From the NCBI GenBank assembly GCA_039519185.1, contig CM076848.1:56322778-56386777 (forward strand): a DNA stretch of 64,000 bases, read 5' to 3'. This document shows, one piece after another, positions 10,099-21,754 of the stretch (position 1 is its first letter; the number at the start of each line of letters is the position of its first letter). The notes under the pieces are model-generated. The model was not told the origin of the DNA. It did no database searches and saw only the letters and a program-made list of their open reading frames with translations. Made by a program: the position numbers and the translations under genes. Source of the DNA: Astragalus membranaceus (taxonomy: Eukaryota > Streptophyta > Magnoliopsida > Fabales > Fabaceae).

Positions 10099-11227
10099 TA
10101 TTGGGTTTTTAAGCAAAAACCCTAAAAATGCCTAACAGCTATATTTTCAAAACTGAAATAGAGCTGTTAGAATCATGTGACCAAACAGTCCCTGTGTTAC
10201 AGTTTTAATCACAACAGTATTAACAAATTTAGGTACATTAGGTTACAACTGTGTAACTAATTAGTTTCTAACTAGTTTAGTTAGTTTTGTTAAACAAGCT
10301 TAACAAACTGAGTTGTTAGCTACAACAACTCAATAACTACCAGCTAATACATCCTTTTCAAAAGCTATAAATACATATGTATTAGCACCAGAATGTACAG
10401 TGAATAATATACACAACAATAAATTGTTTTACAGTTTTCCTTTACATTGCGTCTTCATATCTCCTCTCTGTGCATTCTGTTCCTCACGATTCTCTCTAAG
10501 TTTCCTTCACCTCTTGAGTGCTTCAAATTCCTTCAAAGTTGTGAAAGATCCTGCAAGAAAAGAAAAGAAGAAGGTTAACAATTAATTTCAGTGACTGAAA
10601 TTAAAAGAAAGAAAGGAAGAACAAAGAAGGTTATGAGAAACCAAGATTAGAGTTTTTCTGAAATAAAAAGGAACACAGCAAGGTAGCAGCGCAAGGAACA
10701 CAGTAAATAGTATAGGGTTTATCAACAAAACCAAGAACACAAGGAAATCATCAAAGTTGTTGTTGATTTACCTTGTGAATGTTTTGATCAGTGTATTTGT
10801 GTGAATTGTCCATCGTTTTGTGAGTGTCATACATACAACACAAAGAAGAACTTTGAATCAGTGAAGGAGAGAAGGAAACAGTATCGATTCGAAACTAGGG
10901 TTTCGAAATATAACAAAATCAGTTACTAAAACAAAGGGTTTTTCGTTAATACCTTTGTGTAGTCATTCTTGCTGCTCTGCTGGTGTGGTTCCAGTGTTGA
11001 TTCAGCAAGATCTCTGGTTCCATCTTTGAACCCTAGCAGAGCGCTGAAAGAAGGGTTGACGAAGAAGGAGAGAATGGCGCAACAAGGTTGAAGTAGAAGA
11101 GTCTTGATTTTCTGATCAGTCAGTTTAGGGTTTGGCTTTTTATAGTCTGGGTCAAGTGGATCCGCGAGCAGATCCAAACCAAGTGGGTTCGGGTGCGCAA
11201 TACCCGGTTCCCATTCTTTGTTTGAAG
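10099..11227 (+). repeat. Copia 5' LTR, first part
   Basis: This aligns with 28053-29173 with scattered substitutions and small indels. It begins TATTGGGTTTTTAAGC and contains a TATA box TATAAATA at 10366-10373, probably the LTR promoter. It is cut at 11227 by the solo LTR inserted there. Confidence 0.88.
10366..10373 (+). promoter_or_regulatory. TATA box of copia LTR
   Basis: TATAAATA lies in AAAGCTATAAATACATATG and is conserved at 28311-28318 in the 3' LTR. Its role as the LTR promoter is inferred from position. Confidence 0.5.
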
Positions 11228-11864
11228 TGTAACACCCCTTTTCTACCCGATAATTATTTAATAAAATCAGAGTTACAAAAATTTATTTCATACTTCGAAA
11301 AGAGATGTCACACATTCATCAAAACCAAAAAGTCACATACGGTATATAATACTTTATCAAAAAGGGACTAAGCCCATAACACCGATTTAGTTAAATACAT
11401 CACCACGCAGCGGAAATAGAAATAAGTTTCAAAACAATGAAATCATAACGTCCTGAATGGACTCCAAACAAATAAAATATAACAACCAAAGTTTAGCGTT
11501 TATCCCCCCTTGAGTGTTACACATCAAAGCAAGGACACCGACTCGGACTAGCGAAGGTACCTAGGCCTTCACTCGCAATCACCTGCACGTTACCGCATAG
11601 GGGTAACATTCAAACAGAATGGGTGAGATATCTTCAATATAATAGCGTAAAATGATAGGAAATATGCTAGAATATGACAACTATATCTACCACTCCACTA
11701 CACACACCAAATTTTAAACGCACGTCAACTTATAAACATTACAACCGGTCACCAATGTCATGATAATGCATGAATGCAACCCACACCAACGGGCATATGC
11801 ATGTGGTACCAAATCACCAAAATTTTGCCTGTAAATAGAGGCGTCACCAAAATTGAGAGCTTTC

Positions 11865-12200
11865 ACACCCGGCTCACCAATTCACCAAAAATTGAGCTTT
11901 CACACCCGGCTCACTAGTTTTAGAAAAATTGAGCTTTCACACCCAGCTCCAAGACCAAAGGCCTTCACCAAAATAAATGCACATGCTGTATGCGACACCA
12001 TGAATGCACACAGACAATCATCCAAAATAGTCACAATGTGACACACCAAAATTGTTCACCAATATCACCAAAGTTGAGCTTTCACACCTAGCCCAACGAC
12101 ACCGAAACACCAAACTACCCGAGACAACGGAACACCAATATTTGGAGCCTTCACACCTAGCTCCCACAACACCAAGGTTTGAACCTTCACACCTAGCTCA
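11865..12200. repeat. Degenerate TTGAGCTTTCACACC repeats in the solo LTR
   Basis: Words of the form (A/T)TTGAGCTTTCACACCCGGCTC, with variants, occur about seven times at irregular spacing. The open frames here (11853-12246 and opposite) are by-products of the repeat and are not called as genes. Confidence 0.55.
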
Positions 12201-12588
12201 AACAGCACCAAGAAACCAAGCTGACAACAACTTTCCAAAATATTAGGACAACGACAATTTTCCAAAATATTGGGACAACGACAATTTTTTTCAAAGTATT
12301 TGAGACATGACAACTTTCTTTTTAAAACATCAACATTTAACGACTACACCAACGGTTAACAATTTTCCAGAAAAATGGACCACTTTGCCTCAAATTAGAA
12401 TATTCAGCTAGGCCTCTGAATAAGCTTTCCAAAACATTTTGAAACGTCTAAATCGGACTCCCGAGTCAAAAGATATGTCAAAAACAAAACCGGGGAAAAA
12501 TTGAGGGACATCCTGAAAATGGCACCCAGGCACTGAGCGCCTAGCAGGCAACATGCTGGAAACTGGCCAGCAACAGAAACTGGCGCCC

Positions 12589-12763
12589 TTCGCATCAACA
12601 CGAAAGTGTCTATCTTTCCACAAAAAAAAAAAAAAGAGAAATTCGGATTTCTCCAAATGGACAAAATTGGTATAATTTCTGAATTCTTTATTTCTATTTT
12701 ACCTTCGAAATATGTCTCGCGCAATTCATATTTCTTGGTAAAATCCAAATAAAGAGGGGCAGC
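12589..12763 (+). repeat. 175-bp copy of the element's 3' interior, outside the 5' LTR
   Basis: This matches 21580-21754 at a constant offset of 8991, including the purine tract. It lies on the wrong side of the 5' LTR for a normal element. Confidence 0.9.
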
Positions 12764-13079
12764 TGTCATACCCCAATTTTGTCCGGCTTAGGTCCAAACC
12801 CTAATTTTCCACACAAAAATAAATTATGCATTGCATTTTGGGTCCTAGAAACCATTCCAAAGTTTTTAAAATCATTTTTAGGGTTAGAATGCACTTTTTG
12901 GGAAATTAGGGTTTTTAGAGTTAAAAAGGGCGTTTTGGTCATTTATCACTGAAGGTCTATGACTTTTAGTAGCTGAGAGATGAGTGTTTCAAAACATGCA
13001 TGGTGCATCAAAATAGTTTTGAAAAATATTTCTAAAAATATTTTGGTTGAGGGCTTGAAATTAAAATCCTATATTTTTA

Positions 13080-13490
13080 CAAAGATAATGGATTATGGTA
13101 ATAGATTATGTGCCTGAATGTTTTCAGAGCACATAATCGATTACTCTCCTATCTTTACTAAAGCAAATAATCGATTGTTTCCTTATTTACAACAATAAAT
13201 CGATTATCCTAATCAATTAGGAAGCAAATAATCGATTAGCCTTCATTTGCACATCACACATAATCGATTATGAAGCAAATGGAAGTTTCCATATTTATCA
13301 AATAAATCGATTACTCCCTTCTTGTAACTAAGCATATAATCGATTACCACCTTTTTAGGAAGGTTGATAATCGATTATACACTTGTTTTTCCTTCACACA
13401 TAATCGATTATCCACTCAAAAATCAATGAGCCAATAATCGATTACATCTCCCAAGTTATTTCCAACATAATCGATTACTCCGTTTCCTAA
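13080..13490. repeat. Cluster of ATCGATTA motifs in LTR U3
   Basis: Eleven ATCGATT words, mostly within the palindrome-like TAATCGATTA, are spaced about 25-45 bp apart just upstream of the TATA box. The cluster is repeated at 22071-22481. TAAT/ATTA cores are typical of homeodomain-type binding sites; a regulatory role is inferred. The related solo LTR at 42939-46348 lacks this cluster. Confidence 0.75.
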
Positions 13491-13511
13491 AATAGATCAA
13501 ATCTGATTTCC

Positions 13512-13519
13512 TATAAATA
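13512..13519 (+). promoter_or_regulatory. TATA box of the Ogre-like LTR
   Basis: TATAAATA lies in TTTCCTATAAATAGGAAG, about 20 bp after the last ATCGATTA motif. The copy in the 3' LTR is at 22503-22510. Confidence 0.6.
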
Positions 13520-15372
13520 GGAAGCTCATTTTTCATTTCAAAACACACAGATTTTCACGAACACACATTTTCACCACAATTTCACAACTCCTCTCTGCTT
13601 CTCAGACACAGATTTTCACGAGATCAGAGAAAAAACCCATTTTTTCTCGAAATCTCTCACATTTTAGAAAAACTCTTCTACGCTTTATTTTTTCGCTCTA
13701 TTCGTTCCGTTGGTCAGTCTGAGCTGATCTTCTGCAAGAGTTAGTTGGAGTTGCGTTCTTCAAGTGGTAGTATCTGCCTTCATCAGAGGTATTTCTGTCT
13801 TTATATTTGTTAATATTTAATCATTGTGATCCATGCCAAAATTGCCCTATGTGATTTAACTTAGTTATAGTGTCATTGTTGATGATGAACCACATGATTC
13901 CCACTTATGCCTAGTGCATCATGTTCTGAGTGGTGAAGATGGTCTCAGATGATTCAACCCTTTTAGTTGATATGTTGTTTAAGTTGATGATTGGCAATGT
14001 GATTCACACTTGTGCACTTGTGCACTTAATCTTAAGTGTGAGGATTGACCAAAGTGATTCAACATTCTTTGATACTTTGGTCGCTAAATAATTTGCTTGC
14101 TTATGCTGGCCAATGATCATGATTGAGGCAACTCTTTTGCTTGAGCTTACAGTGTCATCGTCTACTCTCATATAGAATATCATCAATACTTAGATAGGTC
14201 CATTCCTTACATTGCATCTTCCACTAGATGTGCATTTAGATTCCCTTGCGTTTTGTAGAAATATTTGAGTATGGTTCTCGCCTAGCATCTTCCACTAGAT
14301 GTGCATTTAGGTTCAATCTTGCCTACTCTTGTATTTTTTCTTGATGCCCAATTCAAGTTCCCTCCTTGCCTATCTATGCGTTGTGATCTACTATGTGTAG
14401 TTTAGACTTGATTTTTGTTTGCGAATTCAAATATTGTTGCTTAATGATTTGATTCCACTGATTGTGTTATGCTTGAATCCACCAATTCTTTCTCGCATTC
14501 ATTGTTTTCATTTCTAAACGACCTGGCACAAAAACGGTTACTAGTGGCAATCCATCACAACCTTTGATTGGTTTGATTGCCATGAAAGCCTCAATTTCAA
14601 AAGAATTTTTGTAAGCATAAAGCAAGCTACTAGTGATAATCCATCACAACCTTTGTTGGTTTGATTATCATGAACACGTCCAATTTCAAAAAGCATTTGT
14701 CTAGGTATCAAAGAATCAAAAGCAAGTTATTAGCGGTGGTCCATCATAACCTTTGTTAGTTTGATCATCATGAAAGCTTTCATTTTCTAAAACCTCATCA
14801 AAAAGATTTTCATTTTTAAGGCTCGCTAGAACTACGTCGCTTTGATTCCCATTTGGGATACGTAGGAGCGGGTCACATCCCGTCAAGCATAACAAATAAA
14901 AATCATTTTTCACAATAAGTTTTCAAACAATCATTTTCAAAAGAAGAAGAACTACGTAGCTTTGAGTTCTCCATCGCACCGGGAGATACGTAGGAGCGGG
15001 CCATGTCCCGTCAAGCACTTTTTTCTAAAAAACCATTTTCCCCTTTTTTTTTTCCTAATAAATAAAGATTTTTATTAAGACTTTTTCAATAAGAAGTAGA
15101 GAGGCAAAATTAAGTATTTTCAAGTCAACACACTAAAACCACACATTTAATTAAAGGTTCCCTCTCAGTAGAGAGGACGGGTGGGGTGCTAACACCTTCC
15201 CTGCGCGTAACCGACCCCCGAACCCTATTCTCTAGTTTCGCAAGACCAATCGCTTTCCAAAAAAGGTTTTCCTAATATTTTCCTTAATAAATATTGGTGG
15301 CGGCTTCATTGTCTTAGGAAAAGTTGTGAACGAGAAAGGTTCTCCCTTGGGGACTTTTTCGGGCGCAACAGC

Positions 15373-15391
15373 TGGCGACTTCACTGGGGAC
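15373..15391 (+). other. Primer binding site, tRNA-Arg
   Basis: TGGCGACTTCACTGGGGAC begins two bases after the LTR. The first 18 bases fit the 3' end (with CCA) of plant tRNA-Arg(ACG) with one mismatch. That tRNA sequence is itself present in this window at 40006-40077. Ogre elements are known to use tRNA-Arg as primer. Confidence 0.85.
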
Positions 15392-18300
15392 TAAAAACAC
15401 TTTTTTCAAAAGTGGGTCAAGCCTAATTAATTAAGTGTGTGGTTTGTGTGATTGATTTGAACATCTTGCTTTGCCTCTATTCTTCTTCTTTTTCATAAGC
15501 ATGTTGCATCCATATGCATTCTTCTTCTATGTTTGCTTTTGTTTAAAATAATAGATAGTTACTTCTTTGCTTAAATGCTTAGTTCCCTCATGCATATTTC
15601 CCCTCTCTTTTCATGTCCCCTTCTTCTCAGCTCCCTTTCTGAGGTAAGTAATGTGTTTGTTGTTGGCACCCTAGATTAGTTGAATTTGATTGGTATTGAA
15701 CCCTAGGGTAGACGACATGTTATTGATTTCTATTGTCTGGACTGTTCTGGATTTTCATTTGCAGGTAGGGTAGTTTTTAAGGAAATGCCCTTCGCACATA
15801 CACACTTGTACCTTGAGGCTACATGATTAGAGAAAGAGACCATAACCCAGGTCTGTTAGGATACCATAGGATGAGTGGATTCGAGTAGTGGGAGCCCATC
15901 AGGACCTTTGTCCGTTTGGCTACTTACGAAAGTTTCAATCAGAGTTGTGCTCTTTCATGATACCTCGTACCTAGCAGTTTGCTGCATTTACGGGGATTTT
16001 CATGAGAGGGACTGTGGCTCTGATGACCTTTGTGAGGGTGTGAATAGAGCTACATGAGAAGACTATCCCTAAAGTGCCTTAGATCATAGGTTCCACCCCC
16101 TTTTAGGTCACAAGGGCTTTCCAAATTGTGTGCTGCATTGTTGCATTCAGTTCAATCAATTTTTCCTTCGAAATCTTCGAAAATAAAAAGGATATGCTTT
16201 CCCTTTTCAATAAACGCCTATATGAGGTGGCATATAGTGTGGAAATTTTCAAATTACCACCTGTAAATATCCTCTTTCTGCAAAAACACAAAGAAGAAGC
16301 ATCATTGCATCATTGCATCATCGCATCATTGCATCATTTGCATTGCATAAAATTCCAATTTTGAAAAAAAAAAAAAAAAAAAAACATTCATCTTGCATTC
16401 ATTACATAAAGATAAAAAAAAATAAAAAAAAAAAAAACAATTATAATCTGCATAGCATAAGCATTTCATTTATGATAATGCAAAAAAAAAAAATCCTTGT
16501 CAAGTTCATCCAAGACGAGGCATTCATGCATAAGCATTATTTCAAAAAAAAAAAAGACACAGTAGAACTACGTAAGCTTTGATTCCTCATTACAATGGGG
16601 ATACGTAGGAGCGGGTCATACCCCGTCAAGCACATTTTTCTAAAACCTTTTTTCCAATAAATCATTTGCATCTCCACATAGTTTTCAAAATCATGAAAAG
16701 TTTCCGATGCATGCATTTCCTCTAAACAAAGGGAAAAATAGAAAAGCTCTTCATGTAAAAGCTCAATGAGTAAAAGTGCACCTTCGAATGACGAAGGGTA
16801 ATATCTCAAATTTGTTTGTGCACTACAAATTTGAGATGTTACTCCACGATATCGGGGCACTTTGACCCTATCAAGTGAGGTTTGTTTTCAAATAAGAGAA
16901 TAAGTTTGAGTTAACCAAATGTCGAAGCATTTCAGTATATTGCGTGAAGTATTGAGTCAGGATCCACTCAATGTTTCATGCAAGTTACTCAGAGTAACGA
17001 CAATTGGTTGCCTCACGACATCATCATTGTGAGCATCATGCATTTCATTGCACAAAAAATAAAAACAAGAAAGCATCTCATTCATCATCAAATTTATTCA
17101 AAATGTAGCATTCATGCATCATTTCATTAACCTCATCACTTTAGTTCAAATACATCATTCCTCCATACATGCATCTTTCAAAAAAGGAATGGGCGTTGGC
17201 ATTTCATACTTCACCTTGCCTTTAAAAAAATAATAAAAAATAATAATAATAATAAAAAAAAATCATCATTTAGAAAAAAGCATCATTCCTGCATCTTTCA
17301 TCATTCAAAAGAAAAAGGAGGCATCAGCATTTCATATCTTGTCTTGCCTCTTGCATCATTCATCACCCAAAGATGCATTGGCATTTCATATTTCGTCTTG
17401 CACAAAAAGAAAGCATCAAAAAGAAAAAACTTTTAGAATAATCACACCTTTCAAGTAGACATGCTTTCATGCATTTCATCTTCATCATGTATACATCATA
17501 ATGTTTTCATCCATGCATTGCGTACAACAAAAATGTTGTGATGAGAGACGAGATGTTCTTGCAAAGTAATCTTTCCTTTTTGGAAAAGTTTACCCTCACT
17601 CATTTGCAAACTCAAGGTGTTCCAAGGCACTCAGTTTTTCACATCAATAGCTCATTTGTATTTCCTTCAAAAAAGGGGATTACACCTCATCCATTCCATG
17701 ATAAAAGACCGAAACGGTTCATCAAAAAGTTTTTATATCATGTTTTAACCAATGTTAATTCTCTGTGAAGCGTTCTTCTAGTAAGCATGCATGCCACGTG
17801 CAGTTTCTCTTGTTTGAGTCAGTCAATTTCCTTCATTTATCATCATTCCCCATCCAAGTCTAATCCCGCCCCGTCCACCCCTAAAGCGCATATTCTCTCC
17901 CATCAGTGCATACTTGACTTTTGGTTCATTCCCACTAACACTTTAAGTCCTCCATGCTGGGGCAATTCTGTGATCACTAATTTTCCTTGTCGGTATCATA
18001 TTCCCTTAGTGCAAGTCTTTCTAAAAAATATAATAAATAAAAAAGATAAAATAAGCTCGCTAGGTTGAAAACCCGCAAAGGGCGGCCTAGGCAAAAATGA
18101 GCGCCCGGTGGATTGAAAACTCGCAAAGAGCGGTCCAGGCAAAAATTAGGGCACAAAAAAAAGGGAAAATAAAAGAGCAAAGACATGAAGATAGATAAAT
18201 TATTGTCCTAAAGTTAAGTCTTACAGAAATAAGTAATCAGGATTTGAAATGAAATTTGGCCTTCTCTCCACACCCTCAAGAACCTAAAATCCCAGAAAGA

Positions 18301-21271
18301 CCATTCCCTACCCCTCTTAAGCCAAAGATTCAAAATCACAAAAACATCCTTTGTTACCCATCTTAAGCCAAGAAAAGCCCAAGATATCCCCATCACTCCG
18401 GACAAGGGTTAATTCCACATCAAAGATGGTATATCATTCTCACCCAAGTCAAAAGGAAAGGAAATCCGCAAAAGGGGGGGAATAACAAAGTTTCAAAAAG
18501 GAGAATCCCAAAGTGAAGAAAGGAAGACAAATGGAGTATAAATTAAGAGTCAATACATTTTGCCATAAAGCATAAGAGCTCCCCACCCAAAAAGAAGCCC
18601 TCAATTCATTGGGTTTAACCATCTCTTCTTTCATAAAGCCTTCAAACACCTCATTGGGTACAACCATCCCCAAACACCTCATCAAACCTAGTAACTATCC
18701 CCTTCATAAACCATTGACCATCGGCCAACGATGAATAAGACCCATCCTCCCATCAACCCCAAACACTCCGATAAGCCCAATCATCCCTTCTCCACAAAAC
18801 ATGACAATCCTGCAAAGTCCATTTCGATCAATGACCGGTTGCTTTCGTTTTCTCAAATTTTAATTTTAGGACAAATAAGTTTATCTGTTTACAATGTGTT
18901 TGCTCAAAAAGAAAAACAAACAGTCAGAAAAAAGAAAGCTGACAAAATAAAAAAGAGGGACTTGCACTCCAAAGCACATTCAAGATGCATTAAAACAAGG
19001 TTTAGTGATCACCAGGTAAGGATTTTTTCGCACCAAAAAGTCAAGACATCAGTAGAGAACCAAAGATTTACACTGAGGACACCACTCAGATCTAAAAGTT
19101 GGGGCATCCCCTTCACCTCTCACACCACTCAAACTTTGGGGAGGTTTGTTCATTGCCCACCCCATTCATATATTACCCTCAGTTCATAACTGTCACCATA
19201 ACTCTGCCGCCTTTCACAACCTCACTCAAAGAAATCATTTGAAATGTCATTCGAAAGTGGGCCAAGTGCGTTCCCATTCCTTCACCTCATTCATTCCTAT
19301 AAAACCTCACCGGGGCAATCTCTCAACTCACTATCCTAAACAAGGCCTTGTCATTCTAATTGGGGCAGCTTTGTCCTTGTTATGACTGGGGCAACATCAA
19401 ACTCTATGGGTTGAGACTAAATCTCTTTTGCTCCACCTTTCATTTCAAAAGCCGAAGCATTCCCAATTCATCACCTTCTACGCCCCTAGTTATTGTCACC
19501 ACTAGACAGGGGCAAACTATTCAAAGACCTGAATTGGGGCAATCTTGTATCTCTTGAGCCCTCGTGAGCTTCGGCAACAACCATGTCTGTCATTCCTTCA
19601 CTTGCCATAAAAGTCCATGCCCTAAACCAATTCCAAGTTAACTGACTCATTCATTCACATTTGCACTCCTATGCATGCTTACTAGATAATGCTTCAAAGG
19701 AGAGAACACAAGTTGTTTACGTGATATCTAAAATTCAGTCATCATGGAAAGAAAGAGAAAACAAGTGAGGTTGTTTGTAAATAAAAACCTTGAGAACACC
19801 AGAGTTTGAGTCAAATTCAATTTTTCAACAAAATGATCAATAATCATCTCAAGTCCTTGCATTCGAAGTCTCGCATCTCATCATCACAAAAATGTTTACC
19901 TCATGCATCTAGGCATTATAGCATATGCATCAAAGCATTACATTTGCATCTTCACATTTTGTGCATTCATCACATAGCAAAAAGAAAAAAACATTCCACG
20001 TCAGTTGCACAGAAAAAGCAGAAATCTTTTCATTGCATTGGCATCATATTAATGTTCGCACTTCATAAAAGGAAAAAGAACAAAATCATTGCATGTCATT
20101 CATCACTAGAGCATTACATTTAGCATCAGAAAAAGCAAAGAAAGCAAAAAGAAAACAAAGAAAAGACAAAAGCATTCCATGTCATTCATCATTTCACAAA
20201 GCATTCATTTGTCATTCAATCATCAAACATTAAAACAGTGCATATGCATCATATTAACGTTAGCATTTCCATAAAAGAAAAAGAACAAGAATCATTGCAT
20301 CAAACATCAGAGCATTACATTTTGCATTTCATAGAAGAAGCAAAAAGAAACAAACAGAAGTTAGAACAGGAGCATTTCATTCATCAAAGCATCAATCACC
20401 GCATACATTTGCATTCAAACACCAAAACAATACAGTTGCATCACATCATACTTGCATCTCATAGAAGAAAAGAAAGCTAAAGCATCCCATGTCATTCATC
20501 ATTTCATGTTATTCATCAGCAATATTCACAAAAGGCAAAGAAGGAAGAGTTTTCCATTGCATGTCATCTGCCATTTCATTACATATCATCAAACACCAAA
20601 ATGTTGCATACCTGCACTTCATAAAAAGAGCAAAAGAAAAGAAGAGGAGAAAAGCAAAAGAATAAATAAAGTCAGGCATTGCATTCATCACGCATATGGA
20701 ACAGTAGAAGATCATGCATTCATCCGACATAGACAAAAGAAATAAGGAGCTCATCATTCATCATAAGAAAAAAGAAAACAGCAATCATGGCATTTGCATT
20801 GCATGCATTTGTTCATTTTCAGCTACAGGTACAAAGAGAGGATGAGCACTTCGGTGTTAGCCCTCGCCCCCAGATTCCAGAAAATGTTCCCCAAGTTGGG
20901 AGTTCAGAAAGAAAAAAGAAAAGAGAGAAATAGAAAAGAAAGAGAGAAAAGAAGAGAGAGCGCTCAAAGCGCGCATTGCGGATTGGAGCACAGAGATCAT
21001 CGCTCCCTTCTGCCCAGGTCTCACATCGTGTACGAGCAACGCGATGGACCGCAGCCCCATGTGAGGTTCAACGGAATAGTTGTATCAGCCTAAGATACAG
21101 TGGACGCCGTGCATTGATCAGTATATCAGTTCCGGAGCTGATAACGATCCCCCCGGTCGCTCGAAAAGGCCAACAGGAAGAGCGTGCTCCTCAAAGCCAC
21201 GTGCAAACTCGGATTCGTCAAGAGTTCGTTTAAGGATTACAGGTTTTAGGCAGCCTGGGCAATTTACCGCT
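15392..21271 (+). other. Non-coding interior of the Ogre-like element
   Basis: I find no gag, protease, reverse transcriptase, RNase H or integrase motif on either strand. The stretch has poly-A-rich runs (16363-16440), another ACGTAGGAGCGGG block (16600-16615), and a long low-complexity part (about 17030-20790) dominated by GCATTCAT, CATTTCAT and AAAAG words. It also has a 52-bp tandem pair (18055-18160) and a G/C-richer island (20850-21230). Open frames within it have no recognisable protein features. Confidence 0.7.
18055..18160 (+). repeat. Short tandem pair with GCAAAG(G/A)GCGG core
   Basis: Two adjacent units of about 52 bp read GTTGAAAACCCGCAAAGGGC and GATTGAAAACTCGCAAAGAG, each followed by a C(T/C)AGGCAAAAAT ending. 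They are non-coding. Confidence 0.7.
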
Positions 21272-21580
21272 TTCTGCACGCCAAGTGCCCATTTTACTTT
21301 TCTGTCTGCACGAAAGTGCCCATTTTACTTTTCTGTCTGCACGCAGGTGCCCATTTTACTTTTCTGTCTGCACGCCAAGTGCCCATTTTACTTTTCTGTC
21401 TGCACGTAAGTGCCCATTTACTTTTCTGTCTGCACGAAAGTGCCCATTTTACTTTTCTGTCTGCACGCAAGTGCCCATTTTACTTTTCTGTTTGCACGCC
21501 AAGTGCCCATTTACTTTTCTGTCTGCACGCAAGTGCCCATTTTACCTTTCAGTCTGCACGTCAGTGTTCATTTACTGTTT
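21272..21580 (+). repeat. 31-bp tandem repeat before the 3' LTR
   Basis: About nine copies of a 30-32 bp unit, TGCCCATTTTACTTTTCTG then TCTGCACG plus a variable spacer, lie head to tail. A decayed copy leads into the CGCATCAACACGAAAGTGTC word near 21581. Overlapping open frames in several phases come from the repeat and are not genes. Confidence 0.9.
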
Positions 21581-21754
21581 TCGCATCAACACGAAAGTGT
21601 CTATCTTTCCACAAAAAAAAAAAAAAGAGAAATTCGGATTTCTCCAAATGGACAAAATTGGTATAATTTCTGAATTCTTTATTTCTATTTTACCTTCGAA
21701 ATATGTCTCGCGCAATTCATATTTCTTGGTAAAATCCAAATAAAGAGGGGCAGC
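21580..21754 (+). repeat. 3' interior segment with polypurine tract
   Basis: This is the copy of 12589-12763 in its proper place. AAAGAGGGGCAGC at 21742-21754 directly precedes the 3' LTR and is the likely second-strand primer. Confidence 0.85.

Larger units (their letters stand above)
12764..15370 (+). repeat. 5' LTR of the Ogre-like element
   Basis: The LTR is 2607 bp, the same length as 21755-24361. The only difference I noticed is one substitution near 14339 versus 23330. It contains the TAATCGATTA cluster (13080-13490), a TATA box (13512-13519), repeated CATCTTCCACTAGATGTGCATTTAG words (14214-14310), and repeated blocks with ACGTAGGAGCGGG (about 14860 and 14990). Confidence 0.93.

Noticed and set aside
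12404..12769. Minus-strand frame ending in a Phe-rich run
   Set aside because: It crosses the joint between the solo LTR and the Ogre-like element, so cannot be a native gene.
14004..14913. Small minus-strand frames in the LTR, repeated at 22995-23904
   Set aside because: They are in non-coding LTR sequence and conserved only through LTR identity.
18731..20745. Several plus-strand frames of 80-150 codons in the Ogre interior
   Set aside because: His/Lys/Ser-rich composition follows GCATTCAT and AAAAG low-complexity DNA. No Gag or Pol motif.
21272..21580. CRISPR-like look of a regular short repeat array
   Set aside because: Units are contiguous with no unique spacers, inside a plant LTR element.
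21285..21743. Several overlapping open frames rich in FCLHA/FSVCT
   Set aside because: They are products of the 31-bp tandem repeat read in all phases.
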